From: Clonostachys chloroleuca
Taxonomy: Eukaryota; Ascomycota; Sordariomycetes; Hypocreales; Bionectriaceae
DNA: 64,000 bases
Direction: 5' to 3'
Assembly: GCA_037952775.1 (NCBI GenBank)
Contig: JBANAY010000003.1
Span: 6,200,001 to 6,264,000 of the forward strand
Position numbers and translations under genes: made by a program. Positions 24,797-36,434 of this stretch are shown here, piece by piece; within the stretch, counting starts at the first letter, position 1, and each line of letters starts with the position of its first letter. The notes under the pieces were generated by a model. It was not told where the DNA came from and did not search any database. It saw only the letters and a list, made by a program, of their open reading frames with translations.

Positions 24797-25919
24797 ATGG
24801 GCAAGCAGGTCAAGCTCTTCACGCCCTGGAAGTACGCCCAGTACGATATCGGCGACGACATCAGCCGCGGCGACCTCGAATGGGTGACCAAGGGCCTGCT
24901 CGACATGTTCCATGGAAATTTAGGCTCATGGAAGCGTATCGGTCACGCCGAGGAAAACCAGGACACCATCGCGTGGGAGTCGGAGCTTAACATCGGCGAG
25001 GCCTGCACCGAGCTTGCCTTCCGGTGGATCGTGCCGCTGTACTTCCGGGCAGACACGGCCAAGCAGTTTGCCATCCAGCGTAGCTACGCCTACAGCGGCT
25101 GCGGCTGGTGGCACGTCAAGCAGAACATCAACGTCGTCACCGCCATGGTCGACGCCGCCACCAGGACCGGCGATGGCGGCACTGTCGAAAAATACCAGAA
25201 TGAGACCTGCAGCTCCTGCGGCGCTGGTTGGAACCGAGGACCCAAGGCCGTCTACGTCCAGGGCAGTGAGTCGATTCCCCCTACCCCCTTTTCTTCCTCT
25301 CTTCAATGGAGATTTTTTCCCCCTGCGCAAGCCCAAGCCATTGGTAGCTGACCGTTTGTGCTCCTCTTCAGTGGGACAAGACCACAATGCCAGCGACTGG
25401 GAGTGTATGCACGAAGTCCTCCAAGGCAAAGCGTACTATAACATGGACAATGGGAGAACTTACTGGGACCCCGACGAGATGGCCCGGCAGAAGGCGTCTT
25501 ATGAAGCTAACAAGGCAGCGCGTGAAGCCAAAGAAATGGCAGCACAGGAGGAAGAGGGGAAGCAAATACAGCGCGTGTCCAAGGTCCTCTTGGCCTGCGA
25601 GGGGGTCGACTACGACACGCGTGAGCACAAGAATGAAGAAACGCCTGTGCCGTTCGGCAAGGCCATCCTCTCTGGCGACATCGACAAGGAGGATATGAAG
25701 AAGTTGGCCCAGTACGTAAAGGATAAGAAGAACCGTGACTCCTCGCTGTGGACGGACATGCTCGAGGGGTACGACGGCTTCGAGTCCGCCTGCAGTGTGT
25801 GGTCCGAGGTTCACGGCTGGGCTTACTCGGCAGTCGGGTTTCTTGGAATGGATGATTTTAAAGATGAATATTTTGACATGATAAAGAGTATGATAGAAAA
25901 TGCCAACTTGGATCAGTAA
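24797..25919 (+). CDS. Unrecognised 338-residue protein
   Basis: No family recognised. The ATG at 24797 sits in a good context (CACCATGG) and begins MGKQVKLFTPWKYAQYDIGDD. Two exons are inferred, 24797-25265 and 25372-25919, with an intron at 25266-25371 (GTGAGT to CAG); the phase fits and gives 338 residues. Exon 1 is GC-rich and Trp/Cys-rich, with GCGWWHVKQN and CSSCGAGW. Exon 2 has an alanine/lysine helix (ASYEANKAAREAKEMAAQEE) likely to form a coiled coil, then acidic and aromatic sequence. There is no signal peptide and no clear membrane helix. Coding bias and clean splicing support a real gene. Confidence 0.7.
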
Positions 25920-27114
25920 TATGAGGGGGAAACGGGGCAACCGGGGCCATAACCATGACTTGGGTTGGTTCTGTTACAGAGTTTGTTCGTGTGCTGAAGT
26001 CGCGGAAGCCACCGCCGAGGCGAAAATAATGACAAACTACGTTTTGAAAGAGTTCGGATGAAGAATTGACGCTACGGACTCGAAAAGCTTTGTATAAACT
26101 TGACGTGCCAAAGAATTTAGTAGAGTGGAAGCTCGCCTTGGGCGGGCTCCATGCACCAAGCGACTGATTACTCGCGGGGACTTGGGGAGACACTTAACAT
26201 GTTGAAAGAAGAAGTTACAAAAGGAGGAAGAAAAGACGAAAACATCTATGCTTGCCAGAACATTGGCTAATCTAACTATTGAAATGCGGTTTTCTGTGCT
26301 GGATTCACCCCCTCTGCCCCTTCTTGTTAATAAATGTTCCTTCTTTTCAATCAAGGCATAGCATCTCATATATTTATGTTTTAAAGATCCTTGTATCCGT
26401 TTAAGTAACAAGGTAAGACAATGTAGCATGGCTCAAAACCAGCAAGCGCCGGTCAGGATTCGAGATCATAGGGCTCTCGCAATTTCCCTGTGCAGTGATC
26501 TCATTATTCTTGGCAAGAGTCTGGTACACACCAAGGGATCATACAACGGCTCGCAAACAAGTCGCCAAATTGCATTTGGTGCTGTCGCGAGGTGGCCAAC
26601 TATTGTGGTGTATATAATTGGAAACAACATTCGTCCCGGCGAGTCCATAATAGAACAGTGGCGAGGAAAAAGTCTTCAACATCTCCAAGTGAAATAGCCA
26701 TTAGGGAGGAGCTATTATGAAAATGAAGTCCATGCAACCAACCAGAAGACTCCAAAAGTATCCAAATTGGTTACTCTTTTTGCGAGGCATCGTGTCAGTG
26801 CATACCCCTAGTCAAGAGGGGCTGTCAGATAAGCCCTCGCAACAATGGACTTAACATTATTGCGCAGGGCTAGACAGAGCAGACCACATTTTCGTGATTC
26901 TGTAAACAGACACATTGGTCCCTGGATATTCATGGATGGAGCAGGCCCTGCCTGGCTCCTGTCTAGAACCTTTTCTATAAAGCAAGGCCACCCTCTCCGT
27001 TTAACTGGATTTTTCTCTGTGTTTACATTACAAACCACAAACTCACACAATACTCCATTTTGATTCAAGAAAACAACGTCCTTTCTTTTGTTGAACATTC
27101 GGCTCTGTACCAAA
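25920..27114. other. Intergenic region of about 1.2 kb
   Basis: Nothing supported; short frames only. The last 150 bases are CA- and T-rich in the way of a fungal 5' untranslated leader, leading to the ATG at 27115. Confidence 0.5.
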
Positions 27115-27644
27115 ATGCGCACTTAAGCTTCCCTCCTCTCAGCCGCTGCTGGCACTACTGCCGCAGCGACTACGACCGTCAACAGGTTCCCCTCAACTTG
27201 TAATTCAATGGTGCTTCCCCTATTGACAGGCTTCCCTGAACCCCCTCGGTCCTCGGTACTCTCGTCAACTTCAGTACCAGCAAGGAATGCTCTACGACAT
27301 TCCCCGCCTCTGCTACCTCTGAGATTGTCAGCTACGGCTCCGCACTCCAGAAGTGGTACAGTAGCCACTCGGCCGAGATCAAGAGAGGACAGGCCTCCTG
27401 CTCGGAGATTGGGGTGTTCACGGAGGTTGGTGGTTGTGGCAAGGCTCTTGTCGCGGCCAACACTGGCAAAGCCACGGGTGGTGCCTCCTCTGCAACTACC
27501 ACGAGCGCTGCCAGTGTGTCCGCTACGGGCAGCGAGACTAAGGGTACTGCCAGCTCTTCCTCTTCTGAGGGTATTGGTGCTAGAGAGACTGGCATAGCCG
27601 CTGCTGTCGTTGCTGCCGCGGGCCTCGTTGCTGCTGTTCTATAA
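27115..27644 (+). pseudogene. Decayed gene for a GPI-type secreted protein
   Basis: Remnant of a secreted protein of about 175 residues. The ATG at 27115 (context CCAAAATG) is followed by codon 4 as TAA (27124-27126). After that comes an open signal-like stretch (ASLLSAAAGTTAAATT) and TCNSMVLPLLTGFPEPP in the same frame. At a C5 run (27241-27245) the continuation moves to another frame: LVNFSTSKECSTTFPASA, then KWYSSHSAEIK, then CSEIGVFTEVGGCG, and a Ser/Thr/Gly linker. It ends in a hydrophobic tail (GIAAAVVAAAGLVAAVL) typical of a GPI signal. One extra C would rejoin the frames, but the TAA would remain. The Cys pattern is like small fungal surface proteins expressed in infection structures, but that link is a guess. 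A missed upstream exon could avoid the stop. Confidence 0.6.
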
Positions 27645-27852
27645 GGTCTCTCGTGGATTAAGGGGCTGGAGAAAATGATTGCGAGGAATCAATCCCGCTT
27701 GGTCGTAGGTCGTGGGGCGGCTTTGGAGAACCTAAATTCATCTACAAACCTTGGTTAACTAATATAGAGAACGGTCGAAATAGTATGGTCATTAGGGCCC
27801 GAACTTGATTGATAATTTACTGGCAATAAACTCAATACTAGGTCCAGAGATC

Positions 27853-28738
27853 CTACCACTCGATTAAACTATGGCTACGCCCTAAGCAATGTCCACCGGC
27901 TTGATAACAATCTGAACAAATATTCAAGCTACCATTGTTGCAAATCCGGCAGCGGTAAGTAAACCCCCGAATATTCAATACCCATAGTGCAGATATCACA
28001 TGTTTGATTTGTTGTTCTAGTGGGTTTCGAGCCTTCATATCTTTGCACAGCTCAATCATTCTCAGAGTCTAACGTGCCCCCCTCCTCGATATGTTCTAGT
28101 AGAAGTTGTTGAACTTCGGGATTTCCATATCGTCGAGCGTACCATAGTGGCGTCCGTCTAAAACAATCCTGAGAAACAACATTGATCCCTCCTGTATCCA
28201 AGAGCTGTTTCATCAGATGTGTGTGATTATGCCGTGCGGCTATTGATATCGGCGCTAAGTTGTAAATGTCCATTAAGTTGGGGTCGGAGCCTTCATTTAG
28301 GATCAGATTCATGATAACTTGATCGTGCCCGTTCCTCGAAGCCCAATGCAGCGGGGTTCGGCCAAAGATGTCTCGAGAGTTGGCACTCACACCGCCCATT
28401 TTCAGCAGCAACTCAACTGTGTCTTGGTGCCCTTCTTCGGCAGCAAATGAAAATGGTGTCCGGTGAGTATTACTCTCGGATTCAATTTCGGCGCCGCGAT
28501 CTAACAGCAGTTCTAAGATAGCCACATGACCACCAGAAGCGGCCCGGGATAGTGGCGTGCGACCAGAATTATCTTTCCAGTCAACATTGATATTGGTGAT
28601 TGATAAAAGATGCTGGGTGATGATCAATTGCCCTGCCCCGGCAGCGCACGTTAACGCTGTCCCACCGTCCTCATTGTTCTCGGGCTCGACGTTAACGCCC
28701 TTATCTAGAAGCAGCTTGAAGATGCCCTCGTATCCATG
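27853..28738 (-). pseudogene. Ankyrin-repeat/ZZ zinc-finger gene remnant
   Basis: Five to six ankyrin repeats are readable from 28738 to 28055 (GYEGIFKLLLDKGVN, GRTPLSRAASGGHVAIL, GRTPLHWASRNGHDQV, RRTPLWYARRYGNPEV). A TGA at 28052-28054 interrupts the frame, but reading on gives NQTCDICTMGIEYSG, the first half of a ZZ zinc finger. The second half (FTYRCRICNNGSLNICSDC to SHSLIEW) is in another frame, separated by one extra base in a run of five C on the + strand (27964-27968). Upstream, a TAA at 28739-28741 precedes the repeats and no start is visible, so the 5' part is lost. Both stops could come from C-to-T type changes (CAA to TAA, TGG to TGA). The domain order, ankyrin then ZZ, is common in fungal ankyrin proteins. 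Confidence 0.75.
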
Positions 28739-28741
28739 TTA

Positions 28742-30021
28742 AAATTGTCCGACATCTTTTGGACTTCCAGTGAGGTTTTTTTTTCGCAGAGTTTTGCTCT
28801 CGAACTCCTTCAGCAAATCTGTTTGGCCTTAAGTGGTGGTTTTTGGTTGCTTAAGTTCAATGAGAGAGTGTTTTTGGGTATCAAGTGAAAAGATGATTAG
28901 ATCGCAGATGACGTGCAATTCCAATGAATTCGAATTCTGGAGTAGTAGGATTCTGACCTGAGAGAGATCTCCTTATATACCCTATTATTATCTGAGTGAT
29001 AGAAAAAGGTGTTGTAGCAGAGGAAGGGAAATCTGACAGGACTCTACCCTCCTCTGCCTACCCGAAGGGCTGTCGGGCAGGGAAGATGTGTGCCTCGGGC
29101 GGGGAAGAAGTTTGCCTCATGACGGCAGTGGCCGTATAAGCACCCTGAGACGAGGCATTGTCAACGAGCTTTGCAAGCCCTTTTGTAAAAGCTCGTGAGA
29201 TTCGGTAAGTTTCAGATAGTCTTACATTTGCTTATTACATTACGTGAGACTACTATCCTAACATGGATATTTATTATCGTTATTATCATATGATTGATGC
29301 CAGATCCCGAAGATTGGGCACATGTCGTAATATCAAATGATCTTCGGAAAGTCTTTGCATAATTGTCTTTCTTGCCTTGACTCTTCAGAGAATGTTGCCT
29401 AACTCGGATCAAGCTGAAAACTATCTCTATCGGTGAAAAAAGATATCGCCATCACCGGTGCTTCCTTTTACCCAAGCACTTGCCTTGTGTCCGCAGCATG
29501 GCAGTTGTAGAGGCAAGTTTCTACTTTGCAAACAGGGCGAATCTGTAAGAAGCCTCTTGTATTATGTGCCTGTGTCTTTTCTAATAACACAGGCGTATTC
29601 CAGCATGGCTTCACTTACCTTAAAAGTCCCTACATAACAAGAGCTGCACCTAGGCATCATCAAGGCTTACGAGCGCTTATGACATTGCAGATAGAAAAGC
29701 GTCAAGTCAGTTATTGTATTAATTAAATGGCATTAACACTGTTCGGCGACTTCGACACAATCCTCGACCCTGGTTTCGTAAGCACACAAAATTTACTCAC
29801 GAATCAGGCGTGAACAGCTGTTATTAGTGCTCATACCAAGTGGAGGATCCATGTGCTTATTTTTAGCAATCGTGAATACGGCCCAATAATTCGTAGGCCG
29901 TCGGTTGTGATCGGGTTGTTGGTTGCCTGCCACGCGCCTCGTTTATTTCCCAGAGCTCGTGTCGCCGCCCAAGATTTTCCTCTTTCCATAATCATCCTTT
30001 GTCAGATAGATCTCTACGAAA
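28742..30021. other. Intergenic region between the ankyrin remnant and the intact ankyrin gene
   Basis: AT-rich and without a supported gene. Any 5' part of the decayed ankyrin gene has become unreadable here. Confidence 0.5.
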
Positions 30022-32496
30022 ATGGCTTACATCCTGAACCTCCCCATCAGCATCCTCGAGCAGATTGCGGAGGCCTGCACTTGGGGTTGCAATCCCACCT
30101 CCGACTCTATGCCCGCATCGTATGCACGGAACCACGCGGCGCTTGCACGCACATGCCGTGACCTGTACGCAGTCCTCAACGAGGGACTCTACAAACGAAA
30201 CCTCAAGCGTGATCCACGCCGGGCGTCCTGTGTCCTGTGGGCGGCCCAGAATGGGCGCTTGGATACAATGAAACGCGCTGTCGAGTACGGTGCTGATCTT
30301 AACTCTAATGGTGTTTCCGACCAGGAAGAGGACGGCTTTGACTGGAGTTGGAACGATGGGTACCTCACAGCCCTCTTCGCCGCTGTTCATCTCGGCAACC
30401 GAGACATTTTTGACTACCTGATGGCCCAGGAAGTCGATTTCAATGTCCCGTGTCAGGGCTGCCCTTGCGGTTCTGCGGCCGTGGGATGTTACCCGATACA
30501 TCTAGGCTTTCAAGAGAACCGTCCCCATGTCAAGGAAAAAGCCCACCCTTATGTAGAGGTTCTCATAAAGAAGGGAGCGCGCCACTTCTCTAAAGCCATT
30601 AGACTGCAGCCGGTCGACCTTGTCAGAAATGGTTATGACCAGGCCGTGGTACTTGAGGTACTCGAGGAAGTTGTTGAGTTGGAGAGAATCAAAGCATTTT
30701 ATTGTGCTGTCGCGGCGGGGCGCTATGATCTCGCGAGAGCCATTCTACTAAAGTATCCCAATTTCGATTTGTCGAAGCCTATGTCAGACTCTCTCCCCTT
30801 GTCGGGAACTGGCATGACTATAATTCATCATCTTGTCATGTCGATGGAGAATGATTTTGGCTTTCTCGAGCTGCTTCTTGACCGGCCTGAATTGGATGCC
30901 AACATGGAGCTGGAGGATGGCAACAACCTGCTGCTACTTACGATGCTTAGCGGCGCAGTTGAAACTGCCAGGATCCTCACTTCGCGCCCAGAGTTTGAGT
31001 ACAAGGCTAACAAAGCCGGCACAACACCATTACACCGCGCTGTTATCCGTGGTAAAGAAATGACTGATCTTATTTTGAACTTGCCCGGAGTCGATGTCGG
31101 TGCAGTGACAAACCGGGGAGAGACAGTTCTCCATTGTGCCCTCGAGCACCAAAGAGAGATAAAAAATCTCAAGATAGAAGAAGAACTCCCAGAAGTAGTG
31201 CAGATGCTTTTGGACCATCCCGACATCGACCCTCTAGCAGTAACCAGTGAAGGAGAAACTGCCTTACAGTACGCCTGTGGTCATAAGAGATCCGATCTAG
31301 GTTTGATGCTCCTGAAAGACCAGAGAATCAAGGAAGCCCCTACTCAAGTAGGTCTTGGACATCTCAACTTGCTGTTCACTGTTGCTATAGAGGAGGGATC
31401 GCCTGAGGTACTGCAGGAACTTTTGGATACACGTCCAGAAATCGACATTGATGCCCAGGACAAGAAAGGCAACACGGTGCTTCACCTTGCCTGCAGCAGA
31501 AACGGAGTTATACCCAGCAAAAAGATCGGAAACAAGTTCTTTCCATACCGCATCAAGGAGAATCATATGGAAGACCTAGCCCAGGTTCTGGTTAAAGGCG
31601 GTGCCTCCATGGACCTTGTGGACGACCTGGGTCAGACTCCTGTTCGACGAGCTCTAAACCATGGTCAATTCCGCATTGCGGCATGGATGATATCGGAGGG
31701 TGCGGAGCCTCCAGTCGCCGGAAGTATGTTGGACGCGGCCTTCTTGAGGTACCGTGAGCGTGCATCCTTTGCTATGTACATTGAAGTTGTCAAGGAGCTG
31801 GCCGCCCATAGGATCGCAGTCAAGGTCATAGATGATCTCCCGCCAACTGAGCTGGCCTGGCTGGTGCAAGACATGAAGACTCTGAATTTCTATTTTAACG
31901 GTATCCCGGACCTCGGTCTGCCTGAAGCGCCCGAATCTCAAGGCGCCCTCCCAGTCGGATATTATCTAGACGGTTTCGAAGAGCTCGAAACTCGCCTGAA
32001 GCCCGAATGGGTCATATATATGATCCAATACGGAGCCAGGCTGGAAATTCCGGTATCGTATCCTAACGGAGATTCGGAGTCGCTACTGGCTGCCTACTTC
32101 CGGGCTATTGGGGTAGGAAATGTGGAAATGGAAATGGACCCAGACAAGCTGAGGCTTTTCATCGAGCCTCTCGTTAAAATGGGCTACGCGTGTGGTCCAG
32201 TAGGCAATCTGCCATCAGCACTAGAGATTGCGTGCCAAACTGACATAGGGGGTGAGAAAAAGTTGCTACAAATAATGGTCACTGCAATGAGGGAAAACAA
32301 TGTAAATAGACAGCATGTTAAGCACCTCATCTCCAAGTATGAGGAGGATGACGAGGTGCTTTTCTATCTGAGGCGGTTTCTGCAGCTTGAGTTTGGGGAA
32401 GAAGCTGGTGAGAGTGACTCTGTGGAAGAGGCTGACGAGGATGACTTTAGCGGAGAGGAGGATGAGTGGGAAGACTCTGTTGATGGAGGTGATTAA
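30022..32496 (+). CDS. F-box-like ankyrin-repeat protein, 824 residues
   Basis: Single-exon gene; the ATG at 30022 has a good context (CGAAAATGG). The N-terminus (LPISILEQIAEAC, then LARTCRDLYAVLNEGLYKRNLKRD) looks like an F-box, the part that binds Skp1 in SCF ubiquitin ligases. About ten ankyrin repeats follow between roughly residues 70 and 570, for example LWAAQNGRLDTMKRAVEYGADLN, ALFAAVHLGNRDIFDYLM and GTTPLHRAVIRGKEM, then GETVLHCALEHQREI and GNTVLHLACSRNG. The C-terminal third has weaker repeat-like helices and ends in a very acidic tail (EEADEDDFSGEEDEWEDS). It is probably a substrate adaptor; the target is unknown. It lies 153 bases from the convergent Zn2Cys6 gene and is divergent from the decayed ankyrin gene. 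Confidence 0.88.
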   Translation: MAYILNLPISILEQIAEACTWGCNPTSDSMPASYARNHAALARTCRDLYAVLNEGLYKRNLKRDPRRASCVLWAAQNGRLDTMKRAVEYGADLNSNGVSDQEEDGFDWSWNDGYLTALFAAVHLGNRDIFDYLMAQEVDFNVPCQGCPCGSAAVGCYPIHLGFQENRPHVKEKAHPYVEVLIKKGARHFSKAIRLQPVDLVRNGYDQAVVLEVLEEVVELERIKAFYCAVAAGRYDLARAILLKYPNFDLSKPMSDSLPLSGTGMTIIHHLVMSMENDFGFLELLLDRPELDANMELEDGNNLLLLTMLSGAVETARILTSRPEFEYKANKAGTTPLHRAVIRGKEMTDLILNLPGVDVGAVTNRGETVLHCALEHQREIKNLKIEEELPEVVQMLLDHPDIDPLAVTSEGETALQYACGHKRSDLGLMLLKDQRIKEAPTQVGLGHLNLLFTVAIEEGSPEVLQELLDTRPEIDIDAQDKKGNTVLHLACSRNGVIPSKKIGNKFFPYRIKENHMEDLAQVLVKGGASMDLVDDLGQTPVRRALNHGQFRIAAWMISEGAEPPVAGSMLDAAFLRYRERASFAMYIEVVKELAAHRIAVKVIDDLPPTELAWLVQDMKTLNFYFNGIPDLGLPEAPESQGALPVGYYLDGFEELETRLKPEWVIYMIQYGARLEIPVSYPNGDSESLLAAYFRAIGVGNVEMEMDPDKLRLFIEPLVKMGYACGPVGNLPSALEIACQTDIGGEKKLLQIMVTAMRENNVNRQHVKHLISKYEEDDEVLFYLRRFLQLEFGEEAGESDSVEEADEDDFSGEEDEWEDSVDGGD

Positions 32497-32649
32497 TCAT
32501 AGCTTAGCTGAGCGTTCAATAGTCGCTCTCAGTAGCATATTTAATCGTAAGACTAAAAAGGCCAGGGAAGCTTTGCTCCAAGAATGGCCAAGTTGATTAC
32601 AGTGAAAGTTTTGGTATCTCGATCAGTACAGGGCCTTCATTATTACAGG

Positions 32650-34281
32650 TCAGCTCAAAACAAGGCCTTGAATAGGCTGATCTAGATTTCGGCCGGTCAA
32701 CAATCGGATTCTATCCATGACCGCGCCGCGGAGTGATTCCTTCTCCTTTGGATACCGTCCGACAGAACTGTCGATATCAAGAATCGTTTCCAGCACATAT
32801 TCCCTCCCCCGCTCATCCGCAAACTCGTAGCTCATGCAAGCTCCGTCCATCATGATGATAGCGATGACTGGCTCAAGCGACTTTATTGCCGGCATCATCT
32901 TCCACATTTCAGCGCCAACCTGTCGCGATTCGTCTATGACGGTGCTGTCTTGAGTGCCACACATGACATCCAGGTGGTGCAGTACACTCAAAGGTATCAG
33001 TTGGCACATGACCATTGCATGATACAAGCCAATGAGATACATAGAACTGATCTGGTAACGCTTCCCTGTCACAAAGGCTGGATCGAGTATCTCTTTGATC
33101 CCGCCGTCCTCGATCCATCTAGCAAGCGAATCGGCAGCGGCTTGTCGTCCCTCGTTCTTCATCTCGTGTAGCCCTCGGCGAACGGAGCTGGCCACTTCCA
33201 TCTTCTCAGGGTTGCGAAGTACCTGCTGAAAGTTGGCAAGCAGCTTGATAAACTTCTCGGCGCAGGTATATAGAACCATGATGTCACTCTCCAAGAACGG
33301 ACGGCTTTCCAAATTGGAAAGTTGTGAACTTGCACACTGGCTCAAGGCCTCCTTTTGTGCAGGCGTAAGTACGGTCATGTCCTCACTTGACCCAGGCCAA
33401 TCCCTTAGCTATAACTTGAGTTAGAACAAGAACTTGGGTTGTGCTGTGGCTGAGCCATTGCCTGGAGGTCCTTACTAGTAGTGCATGAACTTCGTTGGTG
33501 AGCTTGACATCCAGCTGATCATCTGGATTTGGCAAAGTCTTCTGAACGAATACTTGTCTGATTCCTTTGAGATGAAAATTTAGGCTCTCGGAGTTTAGGT
33601 CAAACAACCGCGCAGTTCGTTCGAGCAATGTCATGGCGGCCAGGGTCTCGATCCGGTGAGTCTCGCCGTTGGTCAACGCCTTGTGTAGACTACGCAACAA
33701 TTTGCCGTATTGCGGCATCGCGAGGAGCGGCTTACGTGGACGTTGAGACCGAAAACCCGCCCATGCAGTGCAGAACAAACTGAGTCGCGCAAGCAAGGGC
33801 TCTCCGCTATCCGCTTCGGAATCTCGGGGAGATAGCCCATGAATGTAGTGACGACTTCTGCCGGACCTCGCTCTAGTGTCGAGGCGAGGCGGAGGCCAAC
33901 ACGATCAGCCACAGTCGTAGGGTTCCCCCGGGGAAGGGTCATTTGGAGGCGTCCATATCCCGCGGCCGCATCATTGACATTGGAGTAGCGCACCTTGCGC
34001 ATGTAAACCATGGGTGAACTCGGTCTACTGACAGCGGTGCTATCTGCATTCTCAACTCTGGGAGCGCCGTCAGTGGTCTTGTTGATAAACTTGAACAGTT
34101 TTGTCGGCCCAGGGCAATCAGTCTTGATTCGCGTACACTGGCCACATGAGGGCCAAGTCTCATCGCACTTCCAGAAGTCAGTCAGTCAATCGGAACTGGC
34201 CTTGTGTGGTGGCGGAAAGAGTACCTTGACTTTCCTACGCTTGCAAACTTGACATCCCCGCGACTTTGGAATTCCGGGCAT
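32650..34281 (-). CDS. Zn2Cys6 transcription factor, one-base frameshift
   Basis: Fungal binuclear zinc-cluster regulator. Exons inferred: 34225-34281 (MPGIPKSRGCQVCKRRKVK), 33476-34167 (starting CDETWPSCGQCTRIKTDC), and 32650-33408, with introns at 34168-34224 and 33409-33475. The six Cys of the cluster are intact across the first splice. Exon 2 changes frame near 33777-33779: the first part reads IAESPCLRDSV and the second reads LFCTAWAGFRSQRP. One extra base in the A3 run on the + strand (T run on the coding strand) would join them and give about 502 residues. The exon 2 length (692) fits one missing base. The rest resembles fungal regulators that share FMGYLPEIPKRI and YGKLLRSLHKAL motifs after the zinc cluster. 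Target genes are unknown. It is a sequence error or a recent pseudogene. Confidence 0.82.
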
Positions 34282-35641
34282 CTTTTGACATTTGGGTGTC
34301 GCTCTTGGGCGTGTCGGAGAGGATTCGAATGAAAGTTAAGAAGTTTTCTAGGGTGTCCGCTGAGGCCCTGTCGCTGGTTGGTGTCAAGAGAATGCACCTT
34401 GTTTCTCTTGAATCTTGCTTGAATCTCGAGGGTTTGGATTGAGGTATGACGCAAGGGCGAAGGAATTTCTTACTAACCCAAAGTTCTAGCGCATTCACCT
34501 GTCCATCTACTCGCTGGACTGATAGCGTGAACAAGCGTGTATCAACACTGTGTGGTCTTGAGATTTCCTGGTATTTTCATCCCCTATTGTTGATCCAGGA
34601 GGTTTAGAAGTGAGATGAGCTCAGTGCTTGTTCATTTGAAATGGAATGTTCTAGCAGGCAGAGCTGGGAGCAGGGTCCCAGTGTTCCATCTGCAACCACA
34701 TCGTAGATTTAGGGGTGGCCAATTAGCTATGAAGCACTCTGCTTAAAGAGAGATCTATATCATGTATTATTATTGATTTGAACATCACTTCTTACTTTGC
34801 CCTTCTCTCCCCTTTCTTCTCTGCTATACTTTGCGACAAAGCAAGTTTCCAGATGCGGTAAGGCCTTGAACCCCCCTCACTTCATGCCTGCGTACTCGAT
34901 GTTTTCTCAGTCTTAAGGGCATCGTCCAATGCCAATATGGGATTCATGCAGTCGATAGCCGAATCGCTTTCATCACCTGTTAAGCCAAGCCATGCAAACA
35001 CCTGGTCGGACTATCCGCAAATCCCCCCATTTGACTCACTCGTGAGTTCTTCCTTTATGACTAGCATGGTCCATGTAGAGATGTAGAGGAATGAATTCCA
35101 TCCAGATGAGAGGCTGAGGACTCAGAATTGATGTGGGATCGCCCTACCCAGTGTGCCTTGGGGGCTATGCGCAGCCATTTGGACTGGCTTGCTAGGCATT
35201 CATCCGATCTCTAGTATTTAAAAAGTCCAGGTAGATAGAGCGGACTATGAAAACGGAAAATCTAGTAGTTGCTTTGATTGCAGTATGAATTCGACGGAGA
35301 ACAATAGCCGCGTGGCACCGTTGGACCAACAACCCCAATCATCAAATCATCATGTAAAGTAATTAACTACAGTAACGCGAGCGATGATAGACAATACAAA
35401 TAGAACCAATCGATTCGAAAGCCCAATGTATCAATTTCCACGCCACCGGTTAAACTTGATCCTAAATTGATCCTGATGACGTCGATAAGCCTCTGATCCC
35501 CTACATTTGGTGAGCAAAAGTGGCGAACACAGCCGCCAAGCTCTCGGACATTGCCTCGTTTGTTAGCACCAATTATGCTTATTAGTATTAGATTTCCTTC
35601 ACACAGCAAAGATCGTCCTCCACAGCCATACCCGGTCTGCA
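34282..35641. other. Intergenic region of about 1.4 kb
   Basis: No supported gene. It should hold the promoters of the Zn2Cys6 gene (minus) and the GPI-like gene (plus). Confidence 0.5.
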
Positions 35642-36434
35642 ATGACGACAGCTATTCTAGACCTTCGAGGTAAGCGTTAAATAAGAATAGAAAACCGTCC
35701 TCTCGTTCACCAGTCTTACAATTCTCGTGATAGGCCTCTTCTTTTTCGTTTCTTGCACTCCAATGACTTCGACTACCAGCATTGCCACGCCTGCGAGCAC
35801 CAGCAGCATCCAGCTGTCTACAACGACCTCCTCGCTATGGATACCTGGCATACATGTCGCCAATGCAACAACGGAAACGTTATATGCGTCCGTTGTAACC
35901 CGTGGTGCGAGTCTGAGCAGCACAGAGTACATACTTACCTGCGAACCGACCCCTGCGTCATCTAGCTGCGCTTTGTTCACTGGGCAGACCTACACCGATG
36001 GTTCTAGCAGTAATGTGACAGTTGAGATGTGCGTTTAAGTCAACTACTAAGGCCAGATTTTCCCAAGCTGGCATTTGTCCTCTACCGGTTCCTATTCACT
36101 GATCATTCTTGCATATAGGGCTGGCTCTACATACACGTGTCGTCAGGGGCGTTCCAACAAACCGCGAAGGAGCGCTGTATGCAACGTGCAGTCCGGAACG
36201 AATTCGGCCACAATCACCACGGTAGATGCTACGCAATCACGTGCGTGGAGCACCGAGGCTTCAGTAACTTATACTCATACGCCAAGTTCGTCGTCTACCC
36301 CCAGACCTACCTCATATATTTGCGACAACGGGAAGGCCGTGACGGACCAGGAGCTGTGCTCGGCTGGCACTATGATTAGAGCCAAGTACACAGCCGGCCT
36401 CTGCGCTATATTGGCAATATCTTGGCTTCTTTAA
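35642..36434 (+). CDS. Small GPI-anchored-type surface protein
   Basis: About 212 residues from three inferred exons, 35642-35669, 35734-36028 and 36119-36434; introns are 64 and 90 bases with GTAAGC and GTGCGT donors, and phases fit. The product starts MTTAILDLRGLFFFVSC, a weak signal-like segment, then a Ser/Thr-rich stretch. A Cys-containing domain follows (STEYILTCEPTPASSSCALF and AGSTYTCRQGRS), then another Ser/Thr/Pro-rich stalk. It ends in a hydrophobic tail (AGLCAILAISWLL) preceded by small residues, which fits GPI attachment. This layout is frequent in filamentous ascomycetes with no known role. The first exon is the least certain part. Confidence 0.6.
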
